Below, one piece after another: positions 20,501 through 28,644 of a stretch of DNA of 64,000 nt. This stretch comes from Aneurinibacillus thermoaerophilus. GTDB lineage: Bacteria > Bacillota > Bacilli > Aneurinibacillales > Aneurinibacillaceae. Within the stretch, counting starts at the first letter, position 1. The number at the start of each line of letters is the position of its first letter. The notes under the pieces are model-generated. The model saw only the letters and a program-made list of their open reading frames with translations, did no database searches and was not told the origin of the DNA. The stretch is from positions 124,001 through 188,000 of the forward strand of contig NZ_FNDE01000001.1 of the NCBI RefSeq assembly GCF_900099925.1. The letters are read 5' to 3'. Both the position numbers and the translations under genes were made by a program.

Positions 20501-21079
20501 TATGAGCGGCTGCGCGAGCGGCAGGAGTTCCTGCTTTTACAGCACCGCGATTTGAGCGAAGCGAAAGCGACGCTTTATCAGGTCATCGCCGATATTGAAG
20601 CGGAAATGTCCCGCCGTTTTAAAGAAACGTTCGAAGCGATCCGCGAACAGTTCCAACTGGTGTTTACGCAGCTGTTCGGCGGCGGGCGTGCAGACCTACA
20701 GCTGTCAGATCCGGACAACCTGCTGGAGACAGGTATCGAGATTGTGGCGCAACCTCCGGGTAAAAAGTTGCAGTATCTGGCGCTTTTGTCCGGCGGAGAA
20801 AAAGCATTAACAGCTATCGCGCTTCTGTTTTCCATTTTGCGGGTTAAGCCGGTCCCATTTTGCGTGCTGGATGAGGTGGAAGCAGCGCTTGATGAAGCGA
20901 ACGTAACCCGTTTTGCACAGTATTTGCGAGAGTTTTGCGAAAAAACGCAGTTCATCGTCGTAACTCACCGGCGCGGCACAATGGAAGGCGCTGACGTTCT
21001 ATACGGTGTTACCATGCAGGAGTCCGGCGTATCTAAGCTCGTATCCGTTCGTCTTGAAGACGAGACGATGGTATCGTAA
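17519..21079 (+). CDS. smc: chromosome segregation ATPase SMC
   Basis: 1186 residues. SMC forms a ring with ScpA and ScpB that organises and separates chromosomes. The N-terminal head has Walker A in GPNGSGKSN, the C-terminal head has the signature LSGGEKALTAIALLF and Walker B in FCVLDEVEAALDEAN. Two long coiled coils flank a hinge at about residues 500-660 (region with GALQHVVV and NPGGSMSGG). The ATG at 17519 is chosen because the protein then begins MYLKRLEITGFKSFADRT and AGGAG precedes it. Confidence 0.97.
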   Translation: MYLKRLEITGFKSFADRTELEFVPGITAVVGPNGSGKSNISDAIRWVLGEQSAKSLRGAKMEDIIFSGSDSRKPLNFCEVSLTLDNTDQQLKIDFSEITVTRRVYRSGESEYYINRQSCRLRDIVELFMDTGVGKEAYSVIGQGRIEEILSTRSEDRRGLFEEAAGIVKYKARKKEAVKKLDETEQNLVRVQDIMKELEEQIQPLAKQAEKARAYLSLKETLAQHEIGLYVKQFDLLYAEWEEAKARIDKLVGEQVECAASINRMDAQTADLRAFVGEQDQVLEELQQRLLMVTEEVEKKEGVREVLRERLRNYSKNKQDARNKAFALTEKQDALRDQIAVAKQQLEAAGKEVTALEKELALEQRRYMNFAAFSDGDVERLKADYFEILNQMASMRNEIRHWQQSIEANKQKWERLEASNRQLIDQKESLNARREELEQELADISARLAASIEAFKKEAAAQKERTDRKSHWLEALREGEHKLNALLSRRDTMKEMQADFSGFMQGVREILKARQQGFKGIEGAVAELISTDKQYETAIEVALGGALQHVVVTDEAVGRQAIALLKNRRAGRATFLPLDVIRPRQLPAAERTRVMEMDGVIGVAAELVSCAERYEHIVYNLLGNVVVTKTLEQANAVARTLGYRYRVVTLEGDVVNPGGSMSGGAIQQKSNHLLGRQRQLEQLEEEIVRQKRINEELYARLEAAKADEEAWMQKQEQIRAEGERLRLREQEIKGLLRELEASEKNIAERWEFFQQDQALLEKEYKQAKHRIAVLEEELEEMAIAEQEKQQEIEAAERNKKEKETNKETLSARITELKVQVATRKEQYEARLSEYNRLEKEYKEVSTELEATSKTLLLLDSDSATSDEEEERLEREIRALRTEKEQYSMHIQEQRKKRQEVQAQLAEQEAEIKEKRRQLKEIEENLHKHEVKVERMDVELDNLLQKLREEYELSYEMAKAKYPLPDDVGEAAKLVNSIKQQIAALGTVNLGSIQEYERLRERQEFLLLQHRDLSEAKATLYQVIADIEAEMSRRFKETFEAIREQFQLVFTQLFGGGRADLQLSDPDNLLETGIEIVAQPPGKKLQYLALLSGGEKALTAIALLFSILRVKPVPFCVLDEVEAALDEANVTRFAQYLREFCEKTQFIVVTHRRGTMEGADVLYGVTMQESGVSKLVSVRLEDETMVS

Positions 21080-21104
21080 ATTACAGGAAGAAAGGAAGCA
21101 CGCC

Positions 21105-22106
21105 ATGAGTTTTTTTAAAAAGCTGAAGGAAAAAATCTCCGGCCAGGCCGAGACGATTACAAACAAGTTTAAGGAAGGTTTGACGAAAACGCGCAGCGCG
21201 TTTGAAAAATTGGAAGACCTCGTACGTCGCTACAAGCGGATTGATGAAGAATTCTATGAAGAACTAGAAGAAATCTTAATTTCCGCTGACGTCGGCGTCA
21301 GCACGGTTATGGAACTTGTGGATGAGTTGCGAAGCGAGGCGCGCAAGCGGAAAATTGAAAATGCGCACGATTTGCAGCCGATCCTGTCGGAAAAACTGGT
21401 GAATTTGTTGCAGGACAAAGATGAGGATACGTCTTTAAACGTTGAAGATGGACGATTGAACATTATTTTATTTGTTGGCGTCAACGGCGTTGGGAAAACG
21501 ACAACTATCGGTAAAATGGCGCATATGTTTAAAAGTCGAGGCAAAAAAGTGCTCCTAGCGGCGGGCGACACGTTCCGGGCGGGAGCGATTGACCAGCTTG
21601 AAGTATGGGGGGAACGCGTTGGTGTAGAAGTCGTAAAGCAGCAGCAAGGTTCCGATCCGGCCGCGGTCATTTATGACAGCATCCACACGGCACGGGCCCG
21701 CGAAGCTGATGTTCTGCTGTGCGACACGGCAGGCCGCTTGCAGAACAAGGTGAATCTAATGGAAGAGCTTGCGAAAATTAAACGCGTGATTCAGCGCGAA
21801 GTGCCGGGGGCTCCGCATGAAACGCTGCTCGTACTCGACGCTACGACCGGGCAAAATGCCTTGAGTCAGGCGAAAGCATTTAGCCAGGCTGCTGAGTTGT
21901 CAGGTATCGTTCTTACCAAATTGGATGGTACGGCAAAAGGCGGCATCGTCGTTGCGATTCGTAACGAGCTGAATGTACCCGTGAAATTTGTCGGTCTGGG
22001 CGAGAAAATGGATGACTTGCAGCCATTTGACGCGGAGCAATTTGTGCACGCGCTGTTCGCGACATCCATCGAAAAAGAAATCGCTGACGAAAAAGAAGAA
22101 GAGTAA
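21105..22106 (+). CDS. ftsY: signal recognition particle receptor FtsY
   Basis: 333 residues. FtsY is the membrane-associated GTPase that docks the SRP-ribosome complex at the translocon. The NG domain shows the G1 motif [18 protein letters not shown], and [10 protein letters not shown]. The N-terminal A domain is short, as in Gram-positive FtsY. ATG 21105 follows AAAGGAAG, 25 bp after smc. Its partner Ffh is two genes downstream and has its own promoter with ylxM. Confidence 0.97.
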   Translation: MSFFKKLKEKISGQAETITNKFKEGLTKTRSAFEKLEDLVRRYKRIDEEFYEELEEILISADVGVSTVMELVDELRSEARKRKIENAHDLQPILSEKLVNLLQDKDEDTSLNVEDGRLNIILFVGVNGVGKTTTIGKMAHMFKSRGKKVLLAAGDTFRAGAIDQLEVWGERVGVEVVKQQQGSDPAAVIYDSIHTARAREADVLLCDTAGRLQNKVNLMEELAKIKRVIQREVPGAPHETLLVLDATTGQNALSQAKAFSQAAELSGIVLTKLDGTAKGGIVVAIRNELNVPVKFVGLGEKMDDLQPFDAEQFVHALFATSIEKEIADEKEEE

Positions 22107-22117
22107 AGAGAAAATAC

Positions 22118-22146
22118 TTGACAGAGAGAGCGAGCTTTTGTATGAT
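22118..22146 (+). promoter_or_regulatory. SigA promoter of ylxM-ffh
   Basis: TTGACA (22118-22123), a 17-base spacer and TATGAT (22141-22146). It lies in the 115-bp gap after ftsY and would start transcription at about 22153. Confidence 0.8.
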
Positions 22147-22152
22147 TATTTC

Positions 22153-22176
22153 CTGTAAAGGATACAGGCTTTACAG
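22153..22176 (+). promoter_or_regulatory. 8-bp inverted repeat at the ylxM-ffh transcription start
   Basis: CTGTAAAG (22153-22160) and CTTTACAG (22169-22176) are perfect inverted copies with an 8-base gap. The left arm coincides with the expected transcription start. It could be an operator or a 5' mRNA-protecting stem-loop. Confidence 0.5.
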
Positions 22177-22221
22177 TTTGTGTTTATTCGCATGAATTTC
22201 CGTACACGGGGGACGGGTCCC

Positions 22222-22566
22222 ATGCTGGAGGAAACTACGCGTCTGCATTTATTGTACGACTTTTACGGCAAGCTTTTGAAAGAAAGGCAGCGCAAATATT
22301 TTGATATGTATTACCGCGAAGATCTGTCGCTTGGCGAGATTGCCGAGCTTGAGAACATTAGTCGCCAGGCGGTGTTCGAACAGGTGAAGCGGATCGCCAG
22401 GACGATGGAAGATTACGAGAGCAAGCTCGGTCTTCTGGCTCGTTACGAGAGGCGGCGCGCCTTGCTTGAAGAGCTGGAGAGGGAATTGTCGGAGAAAGCG
22501 TGGCAACATTCGCGGGCGCTTCAGCTTACGCGTCAGCTGCTCGCGTTAGAAATGGAGATAGATTAG
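22222..22566 (+). CDS. ylxM: SRP-associated DNA-binding-like protein YlxM
   Basis: 114 residues from ATG 22222 (the protein then begins MLEETTRLHLLYDFYG like its relatives; an ATG at 22192 is less likely). A helix-turn-helix resembling sigma region 4 is seen in LSLGEIAELENISRQAVFEQVKR. YlxM is encoded next to ffh throughout Bacillota, and the streptococcal protein has been reported to act on the SRP pathway by modulating Ffh/FtsY GTPase activity. It ends 10 bp before ffh and shares its promoter. Confidence 0.9.
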   Translation: MLEETTRLHLLYDFYGKLLKERQRKYFDMYYREDLSLGEIAELENISRQAVFEQVKRIARTMEDYESKLGLLARYERRRALLEELERELSEKAWQHSRALQLTRQLLALEMEID

Positions 22567-22576
22567 GAGGCGGACC

Positions 22577-23929
22577 ATGGCGTTTGAAAGCTTAGCCAGC
22601 CGACTGCAAGCCACATTTGACAAGCTTCGTGGCAAAGGGAAAGTGACGGAAGAAGACGTAACCAAAGCGATGCGCGAGGTTCGTTTGGCTCTGCTCGAAG
22701 CGGACGTTAACTTCAAAGTTGTGAAAGATTTTGTAGCCCGTGTCAAAGAGCGCGCCGTAGGTCAGGAAGTGCTCAAGAGCCTGACGCCTGGCCAGCAGGT
22801 CATTAAGGTTGTGAACGATGAATTGACCGAGTTGATGGGCGGCGGTCAGAGCAAAATCGCGGTGGCGAATCGGCCACCGACCGTTGTGATGATGGTCGGT
22901 TTACAGGGAGCGGGAAAAACGACGACCACCGGAAAATTAGCTAATTATCTGCGCGGCAAGCTGAATCGCAACCCATTGCTTGTCGCCTGCGACATATACC
23001 GTCCGGCCGCGATTAAGCAGCTTGAGGTGCTTGGCAAACAACTGAACATCCCGGTGTTTTCCATGGGTGAGCAGGTAAGCCCGGTGGAGATTGCACAGGC
23101 CGCAATTGCGCATGCGAAAGAGCAGCATCTTGATTATGTGCTGATCGATACGGCGGGCCGTCTGCACATTGACGAAGCGCTCATGGGTGAACTGCGGGAA
23201 ATGAAAGAAATAACGAAGCCGCATGAAATTTTGCTTGTCGTGGACGCGATGACCGGCCAGGATGCCGTCAATGTGGCGGAAAGCTTCAACGATCAATTGT
23301 CGATTACCGGTGTGGTGTTAACGAAGCTAGATGGCGATACGAAAGGCGGCGCGGCTCTTTCCGTTAAAGCCGTTACTGGCACTCCGATTAAGTTCGTCGG
23401 TATGGGAGAAAAAATGGATGCCCTTGAGCCCTTTCATCCGGATCGCATGGCCAGCCGTATTCTCGGTATGGGAGATGTGTTGACACTCATTGAGAAGGCG
23501 CAGATGGAAGTGGACGAAGCAAAAGCGAAAGAACTTGAACGCAAAATGCGCCATGCCGAATTTACGTTTGAGGATTTTCTGGAGCAGATGGCTCATGTTC
23601 GCAAAATGGGACCGCTTGAAGAATTGTTGGGCTTAATGCCGGGTATGAACAAAATGAAAGGCATGAAAGATTTGAAAATCGATGAGCGGGCGTTGAACCG
23701 GGTAGAGGCGATCGTCCGGTCGATGACAACGGAAGAGAAGCGGCATCCAGAGATTATTAATTCAAGTCGCCGTAAGCGAATTGCCAAGGGCAGCGGCACG
23801 ACCGTTCAAGAAGTGAACCGCTTGATTAAACAATTTGAAGATATGCGCAAAATGATGAAGCAATTTACGAAAATGGCGGATAAAGCAAAGAAGAAAGGCG
23901 GGGGCTTCAAGTTTCCGTTCTTTAGCTAA
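22577..23929 (+). CDS. ffh: signal recognition particle protein Ffh
   Basis: 450 residues. Ffh binds signal peptides and SRP RNA and hands ribosomes to FtsY. The G domain has GLQGAGKTTTTGKLA, DTAGRLH and TKLDGDTKGG; the C-terminal M domain is methionine-rich (GLMPGMNKMKGMKDLK and KMMKQFTKMADK). The start MAFESLASRLQATFDKL follows AGGAGG. It is 10 bp downstream of ylxM; rpsP follows with a further promoter. Confidence 0.97.
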   Translation: MAFESLASRLQATFDKLRGKGKVTEEDVTKAMREVRLALLEADVNFKVVKDFVARVKERAVGQEVLKSLTPGQQVIKVVNDELTELMGGGQSKIAVANRPPTVVMMVGLQGAGKTTTTGKLANYLRGKLNRNPLLVACDIYRPAAIKQLEVLGKQLNIPVFSMGEQVSPVEIAQAAIAHAKEQHLDYVLIDTAGRLHIDEALMGELREMKEITKPHEILLVVDAMTGQDAVNVAESFNDQLSITGVVLTKLDGDTKGGAALSVKAVTGTPIKFVGMGEKMDALEPFHPDRMASRILGMGDVLTLIEKAQMEVDEAKAKELERKMRHAEFTFEDFLEQMAHVRKMGPLEELLGLMPGMNKMKGMKDLKIDERALNRVEAIVRSMTTEEKRHPEIINSSRRKRIAKGSGTTVQEVNRLIKQFEDMRKMMKQFTKMADKAKKKGGGFKFPFFS

Positions 23930-23974
23930 CAGGTTATATTTTTAAAACTAAGTCTTTTCTTATATGAATGACTT

Positions 23975-23983
23975 TGTTATAAT
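23975..23983 (+). promoter_or_regulatory. extended -10 promoter before rpsP
   Basis: TGTTATAAT gives a perfect -10 (TATAAT at 23978-23983) with the TGn extension. No good -35 is present (TTTTCT at 23955-23960), which extended -10 promoters can tolerate. It lies 42 bp before the rpsP start. Confidence 0.6.
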
Positions 23984-24025
23984 AATAAATTAGTGTGTAA
24001 ATCACAACATGGAGGGAATGAACAA

Positions 24026-24301
24026 ATGGCAGTAAAAATTCGTTTAAAGCGTATGGGTCAAAAGAAAGCTCCGTTTTACCGTGTGGTAGTGGCGGATTCC
24101 CGCGCTCCGCGTGACGGCCGCTTTATCGAAGAAATCGGAACGTATAACCCGGTAGCGCAACCGGCGCAAGTTAACATTGATGAAGAAAAAGCGCTGAAAT
24201 GGCTAACTACAGGCGCACAGCCGACAGACACGGTTCGCAGCCTGTTCCGCAAACAAGGTCTATTACAGAAGTTCCACGAAATGCGCAATAGCAAGAAGTA
24301 A
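24026..24301 (+). CDS. rpsP: 30S ribosomal protein S16
   Basis: 91 residues, standard length. S16 helps fold the 5' and central domains of 16S rRNA in the small subunit. The start [26 protein letters not shown] is typical; ATG 24026 follows GGAGGG. It leads the rpsP-khpA-ylqD-rimM-trmD-rplS string, a widespread ribosome and tRNA maturation cluster. Confidence 0.98.
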   Translation: MAVKIRLKRMGQKKAPFYRVVVADSRAPRDGRFIEEIGTYNPVAQPAQVNIDEEKALKWLTTGAQPTDTVRSLFRKQGLLQKFHEMRNSKK

Positions 24302-24333
24302 GGCAATGAATATTGCAGCGGGAGGACTAGCGG

Positions 24334-24561
24334 GTGAAATCATTAATTGAAGTGATTGCCAGAGCTCTTGTCGATCATCCAGATTCCGTTTCGGTCGAAG
24401 AGGTGACACAAGAGCAAAGCACCATATACCGCTTGTCCGTTCATCCGGACGATATGGGAAAGGTGATCGGAAAGCAGGGTCGTATTGCTAAGTCTCTTCG
24501 CACCGTAGTCAATGCGATGGCAGCAAAAGAAAACCAGCGCGTGACCATTGAAATTGTATAA
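24334..24561 (+). CDS. khpA: KH-domain RNA-binding protein KhpA (YlqC)
   Basis: 75 residues, a single KH domain with the GKQGR loop that contacts RNA. KhpA pairs with KhpB (Jag/EloR) in other Bacillota and affects cell elongation and small-RNA behaviour. It starts with GTG at 24334 behind GGGAGG and lies 32 bp after rpsP. A strong terminator follows, so it is the last gene of the short rpsP transcript unless read-through occurs. Confidence 0.93.
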   Translation: MKSLIEVIARALVDHPDSVSVEEVTQEQSTIYRLSVHPDDMGKVIGKQGRIAKSLRTVVNAMAAKENQRVTIEIV

Positions 24562-24570
24562 TCAAACAAA

Positions 24571-24605
24571 GAAGAAAGCTGGGGCCCTCTCCCAGCTTTT
24601 TCTTC
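24571..24605 (+). terminator. terminator after khpA
   Basis: AAAGCTGGG (24575-24583) pairs with CCCAGCTTT (24591-24599); flanking GAAG and CTTC can extend the stem. TTCTTCC follows. Confidence 0.75.
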
Positions 24606-24668
24606 CATTTATCCGGTCTTTATGCGATAAATTGTATACATAGTCCGCAAATAAGGAGGAAATGCGGC

Positions 24669-25085
24669 ATGCTCATTGTCAAGCGTAAAGTGAAGGTCAT
24701 GATGGTTATTACTGAAGCGTCACGCTGCAAAATGCGGGATGAGTTTGTATCGATGCGAAAACGGTATGAACTAGAGCTGGAGCAACTAAATTTCCAGGCG
24801 AAGAAGCTGCTTCAGGAGGCGCAACGTAAAGGAAGAGAAGCGCTTGATATCGTTCAGCGCAGGCTTGCGAAGGAACGGCAGGTGCGTGAGGAAAAGCTTT
24901 CGCAAATTTCGTTTCAGCTTGAGCAGTTGGAAAACCTTCCGCTCGGCAGTGAGATTCATTATACGACGGTGGAAAGTGATGTGGAAGTAAAAGTCGGCGA
25001 CGATTGGGGTAAGGTAATGACAGGAACGGAAATCGTGCTTAAGGACGGGATTGTAAAAGAAATTCGCGAAAGGAGCCTGGATTAA
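24669..25085 (+). CDS. ylqD: YlqD family protein
   Basis: 138 residues of unknown function, matching YlqD in length, position and layout: a short N-terminal strand, a charged coiled coil (about 25-90, rich in E, R, Q and K), then a small C-terminal beta region with SDVEVKVGDDWGKV. It ends at the base before the GTG of rimM, so the two are very likely translationally linked. The conserved position between khpA and rimM suggests a ribosome-linked role, which is inference only. Confidence 0.85.
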   Translation: MLIVKRKVKVMMVITEASRCKMRDEFVSMRKRYELELEQLNFQAKKLLQEAQRKGREALDIVQRRLAKERQVREEKLSQISFQLEQLENLPLGSEIHYTTVESDVEVKVGDDWGKVMTGTEIVLKDGIVKEIRERSLD

Positions 25086-25604
25086 GTGATCGAGGAATTT
25101 TTTACCGTAGGTAAGCTGGTAAATACGCACGGCATCCGCGGTGAAGTTCGCGTTGTCTCAGAAACCGATTTTCCGGAAGATCGGTATAAAAAAGGCAGTG
25201 TGCTGTATTTGTTTCATCCGGCAATGAAAGACCCGGTGCCGCTGACGGTTATGTCCGCGCGCCAGCATAAAAACTTTTATTTGTTGACATTTAAAGATCA
25301 TCCTTCCATTCAGCATGTGGAAAAATATAAGGGCGGGCTGCTTAAGGTGAAGGCAGAAGACAGGAAGCCGCTTTCAGAAGGTGAATTTTATTTCCAGGAT
25401 ATCCTCGGCAGCGAAGTGTTTACGGAGGAAGGAAGACGCCTCGGCGTGGTCAAGGAGATTTTGCAGCCTGGAGCCAATGACGTTTGGGTAGTAAAGCAAG
25501 ATAAAGGAAAAGATATTTTGCTTCCGTATATTGATGACGTGGTGAAACAAGTAGATGTAAACAATAAGAAGATTACCGTTCATCTCCTTGAAGGGCTTGT
25601 CTAG
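25086..25604 (+). CDS. rimM: ribosome maturation factor RimM
   Basis: 172 residues. RimM helps assemble the head of the 30S subunit by binding S19. It has the N-terminal RimM barrel ([18 protein letters not shown]) and a C-terminal PRC barrel ending in [14 protein letters not shown]. The GTG start at 25086 directly abuts the ylqD stop, and trmD starts 10 bp after its end, as in most bacteria. Confidence 0.96.
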   Translation: MIEEFFTVGKLVNTHGIRGEVRVVSETDFPEDRYKKGSVLYLFHPAMKDPVPLTVMSARQHKNFYLLTFKDHPSIQHVEKYKGGLLKVKAEDRKPLSEGEFYFQDILGSEVFTEEGRRLGVVKEILQPGANDVWVVKQDKGKDILLPYIDDVVKQVDVNNKKITVHLLEGLV

Positions 25605-25613
25605 GAGGATAGG

Positions 25614-26372
25614 ATGCAAATTGACATTTTAACGCTGTTTCCGGAGATGTTCGAAGGTGTGCTCGGAGCGAGCATTGTCGGTAAAGCCGCACAAAAAGGG
25701 ATTGTATCGTTTCGTGTCATCAATTTTCGTGAATTTTCAGATAATAAGCACGGACAAGTGGACGACATGCCGTATGGTGGCGGAGGCGGTATGGTACTCA
25801 AGCCGGAGCCGATTTTCCGGGCGGTAGAATCGCTGACTGGATCGCTGGAAGAAGGCGCGGAGCATTCTGTGGGTGGCAAGCCGCGCGTTATTTTACTGTG
25901 CCCACAGGGGAAGCGATATAATCAAGCAATGGCGGAGGAGCTAGCGGAAGAGAAACATTTGATTTTTATTTGCGGTCATTATGAAGGCTACGACGAACGC
26001 ATCCGCGAGCACCTGGTGACCGACGAGATTTCTATCGGCGATTATGTGTTAACAGGGGGCGAACTTCCTGCCATGGTTATTATTGATAGTGTGGTACGTT
26101 TGCAGGAAGGAGCGCTCGGAAATGCGCAATCAGCGGTTGCTGATTCATACAGTATGGGCCTGCTGGAGCATCCGCATTATACGCGCCCGGCCGAATTTCG
26201 CGGCTGGCGAGTACCGGATGTGCTATTATCTGGCCATCACGAAAACATCGAAAGATGGCGGCTCAAAGAATCGCTTCGTCGCACACTTATGCGCCGGCCG
26301 GATCTGTTGGAAACGATCGAGATGACACCGAAAATAAAAAAATTGCTTGAAGAGATAAAACGGGAGTTGTAA
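25614..26372 (+). CDS. trmD: tRNA (guanine-37-N1)-methyltransferase
   Basis: 252 residues. TrmD methylates G37 next to the anticodon and prevents +1 frameshifting. It is a SPOUT enzyme with a trefoil-knot SAM site seen in [15 protein letters not shown] and the [11 protein letters not shown] loop. The start [17 protein letters not shown] is typical, with AGGAGG ahead of it. It is followed by the rplS leader region. Confidence 0.97.
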   Translation: MQIDILTLFPEMFEGVLGASIVGKAAQKGIVSFRVINFREFSDNKHGQVDDMPYGGGGGMVLKPEPIFRAVESLTGSLEEGAEHSVGGKPRVILLCPQGKRYNQAMAEELAEEKHLIFICGHYEGYDERIREHLVTDEISIGDYVLTGGELPAMVIIDSVVRLQEGALGNAQSAVADSYSMGLLEHPHYTRPAEFRGWRVPDVLLSGHHENIERWRLKESLRRTLMRRPDLLETIEMTPKIKKLLEEIKREL

Positions 26373-26394
26373 CCAGTTTTCGGTTATGGTATGA

Positions 26395-26510
26395 TAAATC
26401 TTGTGAGCCATTTTGGTTCGGATTAAGATGGTCCTCTTCCTATCGGGAGGTTCGCAGACTCGAACATAGCCGCTTACTTCTCATATGGAATGAACATCTG
26501 TTGGAAGGAG
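26395..26510 (+). promoter_or_regulatory. structured leader of rplS, possible L19 leader RNA
   Basis: The 146-bp gap between trmD and rplS holds several small stems: GAGCCA/TGGTTC, CCTC/GAGG, and GTTCG/CGAAC. GGTTCG occurs twice, so the CGAAC segment could pair with either copy, giving alternative folds. Rfam describes an L19 leader in this position in Bacillota; I cannot align to it here. Confidence 0.42.
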
Positions 26511-26518
26511 GAAAACTC

Positions 26519-26866
26519 ATGCATCATATTATTCGTGAAATTACGCAAGCGAACATGAAACAAGATATTCCTAGCTTCCGCCCCGGTGACACTGTACGTG
26601 TGCATTTGAAAGTAATTGAGGGGCAACGCGAACGTATTCAGGTGTTCGAAGGCGTTGTAATTAAGCGCCGCGGAGGTGGCATCAGCGAGACTTTCACGGT
26701 TCGTAAAGTTTCTTATGGTGTCGGTGTTGAGCGTACACTGCCGCTCCATTCTCCGAAAATCGAAAAAATCGAAGTAGTACGTCAAGGTAAAGTTCGTCGT
26801 GCGAAGCTCTATTATCTGCGCGATCGTGTGGGTAAAGCGGCACGTATTAAAGAAATTCACCGTTAA
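26519..26866 (+). CDS. rplS: 50S ribosomal protein L19
   Basis: 115 residues. L19 lies at the interface of the two ribosomal subunits. Typical segments are [13 protein letters not shown] and [16 protein letters not shown] 26519 follows AAGGAGGAAAA. A long perfect hairpin with a T-run ends the cluster. Confidence 0.98.
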   Translation: MHHIIREITQANMKQDIPSFRPGDTVRVHLKVIEGQRERIQVFEGVVIKRRGGGISETFTVRKVSYGVGVERTLPLHSPKIEKIEVVRQGKVRRAKLYYLRDRVGKAARIKEIHR

Positions 26867-26872
26867 TACGGG

Positions 26873-26903
26873 AAAAAGGAGCTTGGTAACAAGCTCCTTT
26901 TTT
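26873..26903 (+). terminator. terminator of rplS
   Basis: AAAAAGGAGCTTG (26873-26885), a GTAA loop, and CAAGCTCCTTTTTT (26890-26903): a perfect stem followed by a T-run. Confidence 0.92.
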
Positions 26904-27041
26904 AGCGATTCGGAAATGAGTAACCAGAGTTAGGGGTTCAGAAATCCGCCCCTTCTTCCTGCGCTCGTGTTACGTTTCGGTGAATGAATAGCCGTGGATA
27001 GGAAAAAAGGCCGAATTTACGGCACGTAAGGAGGATTCGTG

Positions 27042-27611
27042 ATGGTTGAAGAGACCTCCTCTGAGTCAACCAAAAAAAGAAAGGGAAAAAGCGAAGCATG
27101 GGAGTGGCTGAAAGCGCTTGGTGTTGCCGTCGTGCTTGCGCTTTTCATCCGTACGTTTTTGTTTGCTCCGTTTCTTGTTGATGGTTCTTCGATGATGCCG
27201 ACATTAGAAAATGGGGAGCGTTTGATCGTAAATAAATTAATTTATTATATTCAAGACCCGAAACCGGGCGATATTGTTGTCTTCCATGCAACCCGGGAGA
27301 AAGATTATATTAAACGGGTCATTGCCACGGAAGGGCAGACCGTGGAAGTAAGGAACGATCAGCTTTACATAGATGGAAAGCCGGTCGATGAATCGTATTT
27401 AAAACAGTATAAAGAAGAGGCGAGAGCGGCAGGCTATGTGTTGACGGAAGATTTCGGACCGGAGAAAGTGCCGCCGGGCCATATTTTCGTCATGGGTGAC
27501 AATCGCCGCAACAGTACGGATAGCCGTGTTATTGGGCCCGTGCCTGTGAAAAGCGTAGTGGGTCGTTCAGAGCTGATAATCTGGCCGCTTGATAAGATTC
27601 GTTTGAACTAA
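27042..27611 (+). CDS. sipS: type I signal peptidase
   Basis: 189 residues. It removes signal peptides from exported proteins at the outer face of the membrane. One N-terminal membrane helix (about 24-44) is followed by the catalytic Ser50 in DGSSMMPTL and the general base Lys91 in DYIKRVIA; a third conserved box, GHIFVMGDNRRNSTDSR, is present. ATG 27042 sits seven bases after AAGGAGG. It lies between rplS and rbgA. The secreted subtilase in this window would need such an enzyme. The Sip paralogue letter is not certain. Confidence 0.93.
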   Translation: MVEETSSESTKKRKGKSEAWEWLKALGVAVVLALFIRTFLFAPFLVDGSSMMPTLENGERLIVNKLIYYIQDPKPGDIVVFHATREKDYIKRVIATEGQTVEVRNDQLYIDGKPVDESYLKQYKEEARAAGYVLTEDFGPEKVPPGHIFVMGDNRRNSTDSRVIGPVPVKSVVGRSELIIWPLDKIRLN

Positions 27612-27633
27612 CAAGAAATGCAGGTGAAGGCAT

Positions 27634-28533
27634 ATGACGATTCAATGGTTTCCGGGTCATATGGCTAAAGCGCGCCGACAAGTGACGGAGAAGTTGAAGC
27701 TGATTGATGTCGTGATCGAACTTCTGGATGCACGTCTTCCTTTATCGAGCCGCAATCCGATGATCGATGAGATTGTTTCTGGAAAACCGCGTTTAATTTT
27801 ATTGAACAAATCCGATCTGGCGGCTGAAGAGATAACGAAGGCGTGGGTACGGCATTTTGCTGAAAACGGCATTAAGGCAATTCCGATTGACGCTCTTTCC
27901 GGCCGCGGCGTGAGTAAATTGCCACAGGAATGCGAAGTGCTCGTTGAGGAAACGATGCAGAAGCGACGTGCTAAAGGGATGCAGGATCGGGCGATTCGTG
28001 CCATGATTCTTGGAATCCCGAACGTCGGCAAGTCATCGCTAATGAATCGGCTGGCTGGCCGCAAAGTGGCGCAAACAGGGGATCGTCCGGCGGTTACGAA
28101 GGCCCAGCAATGGGTGAAAGTCGGCAAGGTGCTAGAGCTATTGGACACACCGGGAATTTTATGGCCCAAATTTGAAGATCCGCTCGTGGGGCTTAGGCTT
28201 GCTGCCAGCGGCGCCATTAAAGATGAAATTATAGATTTTCAGGAAGTGGCGCTGTTTGTTGTTGCGTACTTGCGAATGTACTACAGCAACGCGCTCAAAG
28301 AGCGCTACCAGCTTGCCGAACTGCCCGAAAGTAAACTGGAGATTTTGACGGAAATCGGTCGTAAACGTGGCTGTCTGGTGAGTGGCGGCCATATTGATTA
28401 TGATAAAGTAGCCGAACTGATTCTGCGTGAATTGCGCGGCGGTAAGATTGGTCGGATTTCGCTGGAGCGCCCGGATGACGAGTTTACGCTTGAAATGGCA
28501 CGTGTGAGCATGGATGAGCTTACGCCCTATTGA
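27634..28533 (+). CDS. rbgA: ribosome biogenesis GTPase RbgA (YlqF)
   Basis: 299 residues. RbgA drives a late step of 50S assembly. It is a circularly permuted GTPase: the G4 motif LLNKSDLA comes before G1 ([14 protein letters not shown]) and G3 (DTPGILWPK), and a C-terminal ANTAR-like region binds rRNA. The start [16 protein letters not shown] is the family signature. A UUCG-capped terminator follows. Confidence 0.96.
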   Translation: MTIQWFPGHMAKARRQVTEKLKLIDVVIELLDARLPLSSRNPMIDEIVSGKPRLILLNKSDLAAEEITKAWVRHFAENGIKAIPIDALSGRGVSKLPQECEVLVEETMQKRRAKGMQDRAIRAMILGIPNVGKSSLMNRLAGRKVAQTGDRPAVTKAQQWVKVGKVLELLDTPGILWPKFEDPLVGLRLAASGAIKDEIIDFQEVALFVVAYLRMYYSNALKERYQLAELPESKLEILTEIGRKRGCLVSGGHIDYDKVAELILRELRGGKIGRISLERPDDEFTLEMARVSMDELTPY

Positions 28534-28568
28534 TGAATTGCCTGTTTTATATTTTGTAGAAGAAAATA

Positions 28569-28595
28569 AACGTGTGGCTTCGGCTACACGTTTTT
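28569..28595 (+). terminator. terminator of rbgA
   Basis: AACGTGTGGC, a TTCG tetraloop, then GCTACACGTT with TTTTC: eight or more pairs with one G-U, then a T-run. Confidence 0.85.
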
Positions 28596-28644
28596 CTTAT
28601 GGCGTTAACACAAGAAATATTGATAAAAAAGGAGCGAAATCTCA

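Noticed and set aside
26427-26468. Short ATG frame in the rplS leader ([13 protein letters not shown])
   Set aside because: No ribosome-binding site precedes it and it overlaps the predicted stems; RNA structure is the better explanation.
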